Of a stretch of 5,233 nucleotides of DNA, positions 1 to 4,538 are shown piece by piece. Within the stretch, counting starts at the first letter, position 1. Every line of letters begins with the position of its first letter. The stretch comes from Deltaproteobacteria bacterium. GTDB taxonomy: Bacteria; Desulfobacterota; GWC2-55-46; DRQE01. The stretch is from the NCBI GenBank assembly GCA_016219165.1, contig JACRCB010000033.1:1-5233 (forward strand), given 5' to 3'. Position numbers and translations under genes: made by a program. The notes under the pieces were generated by a model. It saw nothing but the letters and a program-made list of their open reading frames with translations. It ran no database searches and was not told the origin of the DNA.

Positions 1-785
1 CCCGCGCCTTTAAGCCCTTTTATGCCTGAAAGCCTTGAAAGTGCTTTAACCGCCATCGCGCGGTAGCGGGGATGGGTGTTGAGCCCCGTGCCCGCGGCGG
101 TCCCTCCTATGCCGAGCGTTTTAAGGTTCTCCCGCGACGACCTTATCCCGCGGCTACTCCTCCTGACGGATTCTCCGTAGGACGAGAATTCCTGTCCGAG
201 CCTGAGCGGCACCGCGTCCTGAAGGTGCGTCCTTGCGGATTTTATCACCCTGTCAAAAGAACGCGCCTTCTTTTTCAGTCCCGCTGCGAGTCCTTCAAGT
301 GTTTCCAGAAGTCCATTCGACATCATGAGAATGGTGAGCCTCATCGCGGCCGGAATGACGTCGTTTGTGGACTGGGACATGTTTACATGGTCGTTTGGAT
401 GTATTAAGGCATGGTCCCCTTTTTTCCCTCTTAGAAGTTCCGCGGCCCTGTTCGCTATCACCTCGTTTGCGTTCATGTTATGGGAGGTCCCGGCCCCTGC
501 CTGATAGACATCCACGATGAACTCCCTGTCGAACTTCCCGGAGATTACCTCGGCCGCGGCCTTCATGACGGCGCGGCCTTTTTTCTTGGAAAGAAGGCCG
601 AGCGCGGAATTTGTCTCTGCCGCGGCCATTTTTATCATGGCGGTTGCCGTTATGAATTCCCTCCTGGGGGGTATCCCGCTTATGGGGAAATTCTCTTTGG
701 CCCTGAGCGTCTGTATCCCGTAATAGGCTGCAGCCGGGAGTTTTCTTTCGCCAAGGGAATCTTTTTCGGTCCTCAACTTATTCAT
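1..785 (-). CDS. aspA: Aspartate ammonia-lyase (class II fumarase/aspartase superfamily), C-terminal part off the window
   Basis: Predicted cytoplasmic enzyme that reversibly deaminates L-aspartate to fumarate and ammonia. I translated this strand by hand: the frame opens at ATG 785-783 and stays open to the left edge, giving 261 residues of a family usually about 460-470 long. Residues 21-26 YYGIQT and 32-37 NFPISG are aspartase-like (fumarases usually read YWGAQT). Next come GAGTSHNMN (97-105), HPNDHVNMSQSTND (129-142), RTHLQDAVPLRLGQEF (185-200) and GTAAGTGLN (228-236). Thr100, Ser139, Thr140 and His187 match the substrate-binding residues of Bacillus aspartase (T101, S140, T141, H188). 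The catalytic serine loop (GSSxMPxKxN) lies beyond the window. The start lies 7 nt after the upstream stop, with AAAAGG 11 nt ahead, so it is the last visible gene of the murI operon. His102 in GTSHNMN replaces the usual Thr/Gln, so a fumarase role cannot be excluded. Family call is firm; substrate is probable. Confidence 0.88.
   Translation of the reverse strand, partial: MNKLRTEKDSLGERKLPAAAYYGIQTLRAKENFPISGIPPRREFITATAMIKMAAAETNSALGLLSKKKGRAVMKAAAEVISGKFDREFIVDVYQAGAGTSHNMNANEVIANRAAELLRGKKGDHALIHPNDHVNMSQSTNDVIPAAMRLTILMMSNGLLETLEGLAAGLKKKARSFDRVIKSARTHLQDAVPLRLGQEFSSYGESVRRSSRGIRSSRENLKTLGIGGTAAGTGLNTHPRYRAMAVKALSRLSGIKGLKGA
574..600. repeat. Imperfect inverted repeat in the aspA gene
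   Basis: CGGCCTT (574-580) pairs with AAGGCCG (594-600), and the pairing continues inwards as TTTC with GAAA across one mismatched pair (581/593), leaving a 3-nt centre. Eleven of twelve outer positions are complementary. It lies in the Lys-rich stretch encoding LSKKKGRA. Confidence 0.55.
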
Positions 786-792
786 GTTCGAA

Positions 793-1386
793 TCAGCCTT
801 TTATGAGCCCTCTGTCCGGCCCCAGCGGGATGCTTATGACTATGTGGCCCGCGAGGGTGTCCTGGACTTCGCCTTCTATGAGGAGTTGGACCTTCTTTAT
901 CTCGGGGAAGTTGAGGGCGAGTGTGTTGACTATGGAGTATATGGTCTGGAGTTCGGCGGAACTTCCGCCGGGGTGGTTGGCGGAGAACTCACGGCTTAAG
1001 TTTACGTAGGCGATGGTATTTTCAACCTTGACCGATAAGAGTCTTGTGCCTTTGGGGATTGTGTGTTCGGGGTCTTTTTCCGACGCCCCGATAAGCGCCC
1101 CGAGGGCTTCTTTGACCTCGGATGAAAGGGCCTCTTTCTTTATGGAATGTTTTTCCGCCTTAAGGCCGGTGCCCTCCGCGTTGCTTAAATAGAGGTTAAT
1201 CTCGCGGGCCGGGATTTTCTCGACCCTCTTCGGGGGAAAGGGCCTGCCCCCGAATATATAAATCAAAATTATCCCGGCCGCAAAGGTGATGAAAGCCGCG
1301 GTCAAAACCCCCCAAACCCCACCGATGCGCACATCCCCCTTTTTACCCCTTCCCCCTCTTTCCGGCCTACTGGTCTTCCTTGCCAT
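793..1386 (-). CDS. GerMN-domain membrane-anchored protein
   Basis: A 197-residue protein with a strongly basic N-terminus (residues 1-20, rich in Arg/Lys/Gly), one hydrophobic membrane segment at about 23-45, and a Pro/Arg linker. A GerMN-type domain follows from about residue 62 to 190. Family-like elements are the opening strand INLYLSN, the central IPKGTRLLSVKVENTIAYVNLS, the helix with SIVNTLALNFPEIKKV, and the ending LAGHIVISIPLGPD. The N-in signal anchor predicts an extracytoplasmic domain. GerMN was named from Bacillus GerM, a germination/sporulation protein, but the domain is widespread in non-spore-formers, where its role is poorly known and thought to be envelope-related. ATG 1386-1384 follows the murI stop by 2 nt. 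Its ribosome site AAAGGTGG (1404-1397) sits 10 nt ahead, inside the end of murI, so translation is probably coupled. There is no lipobox cysteine. The domain call is good; cellular function is unknown. Confidence 0.82.
   Translation of the reverse strand: MARKTSRPERGGRGKKGDVRIGGVWGVLTAAFITFAAGIILIYIFGGRPFPPKRVEKIPAREINLYLSNAEGTGLKAEKHSIKKEALSSEVKEALGALIGASEKDPEHTIPKGTRLLSVKVENTIAYVNLSREFSANHPGGSSAELQTIYSIVNTLALNFPEIKKVQLLIEGEVQDTLAGHIVISIPLGPDRGLIKG
954..970. repeat. Inverted repeat with 8-bp arms in the GerMN gene
   Basis: CGGCGGAA (954-961) and TTCCGCCG (963-970) flank a single C. On the mRNA this can form a GC-rich hairpin of about six pairs in the Gly-Gly-Ser-Ser-Ala stretch. It may be only a by-product of GC-rich codons. 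Confidence 0.6.
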
Positions 1387-1388
1387 GT

Positions 1389-2198
1389 TTAACCGTCCAC
1401 CTTTACGAGTTCGGCCTTCGTGAGTTCCCCGTTATCGAGAAATATTGCGCCGACGTTTGTAAACCTCTCGGGCGAGTCCGTGACAAAGAACCTCGCGGTG
1501 GTTCCATGCCCTTTATTGAGAAGCCCTTTTTCGCTTAAGACCCTTTTTACTTCAACCGCCGTGGCGCTCGCCGAATCGATGATATTGGTCTCTTCTCCCA
1601 TAAACTCTCCGATGGCGTTCTTAAGGAGCGGATAGTGGGTGCATCCTAAAAGGAGGACGTCTATGCGCTCTTTTTTCATGTCTTTGAGGTATATCTTCAC
1701 AACGAGACGCGTAACGTCGCAGTCTGTCCACCCCTCCTCGACAAGGGGCACAAAGAGCGGGCATGCGGCCGGGAAGACAACTACCCTGGGGTCTATGCCC
1801 TTTATGGCGTCGAAGTATGCCCCGCTCTTTATTGTGCCCTCGGTGCCTATGACCCCGACCCTTTTAAGCCTGCTTTTCATAACCGCCTGTCTTGCCCCGG
1901 GAAGTATCACACCTATGACCGGGACGGCGAGGTTATGCTTTAATTCTTCGAGGGCATATGCGGATGCGGTGTTGCATGCGACCACGAGGAGTTTTATGCC
2001 GTGTTTAAGGAGGAACCCCGCGTTTTCGAGCGAGTACCTTTTGATGGTCTCGCCGGACTTGGTGCCGTAGGGGACCCTCGCCGTATCGCCGAGGTAAACG
2101 GTGCTCTCTTCAGGCAGGACCTTCCGTATCTCCTTAAGGACGGTCAGCCCGCCTATGCCAGAGTCGAATATCCCGACAGGTCTTTCTTTCATCTCCAT
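1389..2198 (-). CDS. murI: Glutamate racemase
   Basis: Interconverts L- and D-glutamate in the cytoplasm, supplying the D-Glu that MurD adds to the peptidoglycan stem peptide. The 269 residues match the usual length of about 255-285. The N-terminal motif is VGIFDSGIGGLTV with Asp12 and Ser13. The first catalytic cysteine is Cys75 in VVACNTASAYA; the second is Cys186 in LLLGCTHYPLL with the adjacent His188. The P-Y-G-T substrate loop (43-46) and the VIGTEGT strand (116-122) are also present, so the active site looks complete. It is first in a minus-strand operon with the GerMN gene and aspA. ATG 2198-2196 is chosen although no Shine-Dalgarno precedes it, because a TTGACA-17-TAGACT promoter ends only 11 nt upstream of the ATG and suggests a leaderless message. 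Met3 (2192-2190) is a less likely alternative because the GGAG before it touches the codon. Function is nearly certain; the start is less so. Confidence 0.96.
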   Translation of the reverse strand: MEMKERPVGIFDSGIGGLTVLKEIRKVLPEESTVYLGDTARVPYGTKSGETIKRYSLENAGFLLKHGIKLLVVACNTASAYALEELKHNLAVPVIGVILPGARQAVMKSRLKRVGVIGTEGTIKSGAYFDAIKGIDPRVVVFPAACPLFVPLVEEGWTDCDVTRLVVKIYLKDMKKERIDVLLLGCTHYPLLKNAIGEFMGEETNIIDSASATAVEVKRVLSEKGLLNKGHGTTARFFVTDSPERFTNVGAIFLDNGELTKAELVKVDG

Positions 2199-2209
2199 GG
2201 TATCATAAA

Positions 2210-2238
2210 AGTCTAAGTTATAGACGTATTGTTGTCAA
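2210..2238 (-). promoter_or_regulatory. Predicted sigma70-type promoter of the murI operon
   Basis: Read on the minus strand, TTGACA (2238-2233) is a perfect -35 match. It is followed by a 17-nt spacer and TAGACT (2215-2210), a 4/6 match to the -10 consensus. Transcription would begin near 2204-2202, only about 4-6 nt before the murI ATG, which agrees with the lack of a ribosome-binding site there. The match is by eye and unsupported by expression data. Confidence 0.5.
2211..2225. repeat. Inverted repeat GTCTA-N5-TAGAC over the murI -10 region
   Basis: The arms GTCTA (2211-2215) and TAGAC (2221-2225) are exact reverse complements separated by AGTTA. The left arm lies on the predicted murI -10 element, so this is a plausible small operator. 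Five-base arms are short and could occur by chance. Confidence 0.3.
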
Positions 2239-2259
2239 CGTAAAATTATGGTATATGCT
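2232..2259 (+). promoter_or_regulatory. Predicted sigma70-type promoter of the haemerythrin-polX pair
   Basis: TTGTCA (2232-2237, 5/6 to the -35 consensus) is followed by a 16-nt spacer and TATGCT (2254-2259, 4/6 to the -10 consensus). Transcription would begin near 2265-2267, leaving a leader of about 24 nt that contains the GGAGG ribosome site of the haemerythrin gene. The -35 overlaps the murI -35 on the other strand almost base for base, so the two promoters probably cannot be occupied by polymerase at the same time. Moderate match only. Confidence 0.4.
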
Positions 2260-2265
2260 ATAGCA
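2256..2265. repeat. Ten-base perfect palindrome TGCTATAGCA at the plus-strand start region
   Basis: TGCTATAGCA reads the same on both strands and covers the end of the predicted plus-strand -10 and its likely start point. It could be a regulator half-site or chance; no second copy is seen in the intergenic region. Confidence 0.25.
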
Positions 2266-2278
2266 ATAAATCCCGGAC

Positions 2279-2283
2279 GGAGG
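2279..2283 (+). promoter_or_regulatory. Ribosome-binding site that fixes the haemerythrin start
   Basis: GGAGG lies 6 nt before ATG 2290-2292, an ideal spacing. The in-frame ATG at 2248 lies inside the predicted promoter and has no ribosome site, so 2290 is preferred. Confidence 0.75.
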
Positions 2284-2289
2284 GCGTGT

Positions 2290-2742
2290 ATGAAAAGAGA
2301 GAAATACCTTTATGAACTCGAGGAGGAGCACTTGACCATCAAAAATCTCTTTAACGGGCTCGAAGACGTAATCGAAAAAGGAAAAGCCGGGGAGATAAAA
2401 GACTTAAGGGGCAGACTCGAAAAACTTAAGAAAGCCCTCGTAAACCACGTGCACAGCGAAGACGAGGTCTTTTATAAGGACCTGAGGGAGAAGGCCGTGG
2501 AGACACATCAGGAGGCCCTTATCCCGGCCCTGGATTTTTTCATAGAGTCCATGCACAAGATCACGGGGGACGCGGACAGGTTCTTCGAGGAATACAGGGA
2601 TGAAAAGAGGATACTCGAAAATAACGGAAAATTCGCCGCAAGACTTAAAAACTTGAGAGACGAGATAATCCATAGAATCGACAGCGAGGAAGGCTCTCTT
2701 TTTTACATCTACAAGGCATATTTTTTCGACCGCGGGAGGTGA
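2290..2742 (+). CDS. Haemerythrin HHE cation-binding domain protein
   Basis: A 150-residue, almost wholly helical, charged protein with the spacing of a four-helix haemerythrin-like (HHE) domain. Candidate iron ligands are His14 in the first helix (EEEHLTIKNLF), His53 and Glu57 in an HxxxE (NHVHSE, with His55 as an alternative), His73 or His89 in the third helix region, and His128 with Glu133/Glu134 near the C-terminus (HRIDSEEGSLF). Proteins of this family bind a di-iron centre and serve in O2 or NO sensing, storage or detoxification. No signal peptide or membrane segment is seen, so it should be cytoplasmic. The last ligand pair is one residue off the common HxxxE spacing, so metal binding is likely but not certain. 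The start at 2290 is set by GGAGG at 2279; a longer form from 2248 would add 14 residues that do not look like the family. polX follows after 7 nt, so the two are probably one transcript. Confidence 0.82.
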   Translation: MKREKYLYELEEEHLTIKNLFNGLEDVIEKGKAGEIKDLRGRLEKLKKALVNHVHSEDEVFYKDLREKAVETHQEALIPALDFFIESMHKITGDADRFFEEYRDEKRILENNGKFAARLKNLRDEIIHRIDSEEGSLFYIYKAYFFDRGR

Positions 2743-2752
2743 TGCCTTAGTG
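2734..2752 (+). promoter_or_regulatory. polX ribosome site and stop/start cascade
   Basis: GGGAGG (2734-2739), inside the last codons of the haemerythrin gene, lies 10 nt before the GTG start of polX (2750-2752). In between, the haemerythrin TGA (2740-2742) overlaps an ATG (2742-2744) that opens a two-codon frame, ATG CCT, ending at TAG (2748-2750), which in turn shares its G with the polX GTG. Coupled translation of polX is therefore likely. Confidence 0.6.
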
Positions 2753-4498
2753 GATAATGCCGAAATAGCCAAATTTTTTATGGAGATAGCAGATTTACTT
2801 GAGATTAAGAATGAGAATCCGTTCAGGGTGCGCTCCTACAGGAACGCCGGCCTCATCATCGAGGGCCTTCCAATAAGTTTGGAGTCCATGGTTCTGAAGG
2901 ACGAAAAGAGCCTTGAGGATATCCCAGGGATAGGTACGAGCATACACGAAAAGATTGTGGAGATTATAAAGACAGGCCAGTGCGGGGTGCACCGGGACCT
3001 CCTTAAGGAGGTCCCTTCCGGGGTGCTCGAACTCCTCAAGGTATCCGGGGTCGGACCTAAAAAGGCGGGGCTTTTATATGAAAAACTCGGCATAAAGACC
3101 GTCGAGGCCCTTGAGGAGGCCGCAAGGGCGCATAGACTGAGGAATATCCCGGGGATGGGAGAGAGGAGTGAAGGGAAGATACTTAAGGCCATAGAGGAGT
3201 ATAAGAACCTTAAGTCCTCTTCCGGGAGGTTCAGGCTTTCCACCGCAGAGCCTGCCGCAAGAAAGTACGCGGAGCACATGAAAGGGCTTCCCGGGGTAAT
3301 AGACGTAGAGGTCGCAGGGAGCCTCCGAAGGTGGAAAGACACCATAGGGGATATAGATATACTCGTTACCTGCAGGAAGGGGACCCCGGTCATGGAGCGT
3401 TTTACGAATTATCCCGAGGTAAGGGATGTGGTTTCAAAGGGAGAGACAAAGTCCATGGTCATCCTGAAGAGCGGCCTTCAGGCAGATGTGCGGGTCCTGG
3501 AGAAAAAGGCCTTCGGAGCGGCAATACAGTATTTTACCGGGTCGAAATCCCATAACATAGCCTTGAGGGACAGGGCGAAGAAGATGGGGCTTAAACTCAG
3601 CGAATACGGCGTTTTCGAGGAAAAGACCGGTAAGAGGCTCGGCTTCGAAAAAGAGGAGGACGTATATAGGGCAATAGGGCTTCCCTGGATTCCCCCTGAG
3701 TTGAGGGAAAACAGGGGCGAGATAGAGGCCGCGGAAAAGGGTGAACTCCCAACCCTCATCGAAGGGAAGGATATAAAGGGGGACCTCCACGTCCACACAA
3801 ACCAAAGCGACGGCAACTCCACAATCGAGGAGATGGCGGAGAGCGCGATGGCACGGGGCTACGAGTACATACTCATTACCGACCATTCAAAGGCCGTGGG
3901 CATAGCCCACGGCCTGGACGGGGCGCGGCTGGAAAAAGAGATGAGGGAGATAGACGGCCTCAACGAAAAACTCAAAAAGAATGGGACGAAGTTCCGGGTG
4001 CTCAAGGGCGCCGAGGCCGATATAAGGGCGGACGGAACCCTCGACTTTAGCCCCGAGGTGCTGAAGAAGCTCGATTGCGTCGTGGGCGCGGTCCATTCCG
4101 GCTTCAGCATGCCTAAGGCCGAAATGACCGGGAGGATAGTTAAGGCGCTTTCAACCGGATATGTCAACATACTCGCCCACCCCACGGGAAGGCTCATAGG
4201 CTCGAGGCAACCATACGAGGTGGACATGGAAGAGGTCATTGCCTGCGCGAAAAAGCACGGGGTATGCCTTGAACTCAACTCCTACCCGGAAAGGCTCGAC
4301 TTAAACGACGTCCACTTGAGGCTCGCAAAGGAGAGGGGGGTGATGATTTCCATATCAACGGACGCCCACAGTCCATTCCATTTCGAATACGTGCTCTACG
4401 GTGTATACACGGCAAGGAGGGGATGGCTTGAGAAAACGGACGTCGTCAATACAAGGCCGCTTGGGGAACTGATGAAACTTTTTAAAGATGGGAGATAG
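2750..4498 (+). CDS. polX: DNA polymerase X with C-terminal PHP phosphoesterase domain
   Basis: A 582-residue family X repair polymerase, close to the usual bacterial length of about 570-580. It fills short gaps in base-excision or break repair. Order of parts: an N-terminal 8-kDa-like region beginning with the typical EIA...IADLLEIKNENPFRVRSYRNA; helix-hairpin-helix elements at IPGIG (58-62), VSGVGPKK (98-105) and IPGMG (133-137); the nucleotidyltransferase core GSLRR...GDIDIL (190-205) with metal Asp201 and Asp203; Asp246 in QADVRV as the third carboxylate; and YFTGSKSHN. The PHP domain spans about 343-575 and has a full metal set: His347, His349, Asp354, Asp378-His379, Glu422, His449, His477, Asp538 and His540. 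In characterised bacterial PolX proteins this domain gives Mn-dependent 3'-5' exonuclease and AP-endonuclease activity. GTG 2750 is the start: no other in-frame start lies upstream, and the protein then begins as homologues do. It is cotranscribed with the haemerythrin gene. Confidence 0.96.
   Translation: MDNAEIAKFFMEIADLLEIKNENPFRVRSYRNAGLIIEGLPISLESMVLKDEKSLEDIPGIGTSIHEKIVEIIKTGQCGVHRDLLKEVPSGVLELLKVSGVGPKKAGLLYEKLGIKTVEALEEAARAHRLRNIPGMGERSEGKILKAIEEYKNLKSSSGRFRLSTAEPAARKYAEHMKGLPGVIDVEVAGSLRRWKDTIGDIDILVTCRKGTPVMERFTNYPEVRDVVSKGETKSMVILKSGLQADVRVLEKKAFGAAIQYFTGSKSHNIALRDRAKKMGLKLSEYGVFEEKTGKRLGFEKEEDVYRAIGLPWIPPELRENRGEIEAAEKGELPTLIEGKDIKGDLHVHTNQSDGNSTIEEMAESAMARGYEYILITDHSKAVGIAHGLDGARLEKEMREIDGLNEKLKKNGTKFRVLKGAEADIRADGTLDFSPEVLKKLDCVVGAVHSGFSMPKAEMTGRIVKALSTGYVNILAHPTGRLIGSRQPYEVDMEEVIACAKKHGVCLELNSYPERLDLNDVHLRLAKERGVMISISTDAHSPFHFEYVLYGVYTARRGWLEKTDVVNTRPLGELMKLFKDGR
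2994..3015. repeat. 22-bp perfect palindrome inside polX
   Basis: Each 11-base arm reads GGGACCTCCTT on its own strand and the two abut at TTAA. In the mRNA this folds as a 9-bp GC-rich stem with a UUAA loop. The right half contains AAGGAGGT (3005-3012), a full Shine-Dalgarno sequence, and the left half is its anti-Shine-Dalgarno complement. It codes within the linker between the first and second helix-hairpin-helix elements. Confidence 0.85.
3891..3915. repeat. Perfect inverted repeat, 11-bp arms with a 3-nt loop, inside polX
   Basis: AGGCCGTGGGC (3891-3901) and its exact reverse complement (3905-3915) flank ATA. It encodes the conserved PHP segment KAVGIAHGL just after the Asp378-His379 metal motif. 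The protein motif explains the amino acids, but not the near-perfect choice of synonymous bases. Confidence 0.85.
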
Positions 4499-4538
4499 GG
4501 AAGTCCCGGAAAGGATTCCGTAAAAAGACCGTCCCTGA

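Noticed and set aside
72..806. Plus-strand open frames of 68-111 codons at the left end
   Set aside because: They lie antisense to the recognisable aspartase, show no family motifs and are rich in Pro/Arg/Gly as expected for shadow frames of GC-rich DNA.
1639..2070. 143-codon plus-strand open frame
   Set aside because: It lies wholly antisense to murI, whose motifs and catalytic residues are complete; the translation looks like low-complexity shadow sequence.
2184..2206. Leader peptide from ATG 2206 ahead of murI on the minus strand
   Set aside because: It reads only M-I-P-W-R before a stop, overlaps the murI start, has no ribosome site, and lies about at the predicted transcript start.
2248..2289. 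Upstream ATG giving the haemerythrin gene 14 more residues
   Set aside because: It overlaps the predicted promoter, lacks a ribosome site, and the extra residues do not resemble the family; ATG 2290 has GGAGG at 6 nt.
2836..3393. 185-codon minus-strand open frame
   Set aside because: It is antisense to the polX helix-hairpin-helix region, with a Ser/Pro-rich shadow composition and no recognised domain.
4499..4538. Intrinsic terminator between polX and the convergent CBS gene
   Set aside because: A 5-bp hairpin CGGAA-AGGA-TTCCG (4507-4520) exists, but no T-run follows it on either strand: the minus-strand T5 precedes it. Too weak to call.
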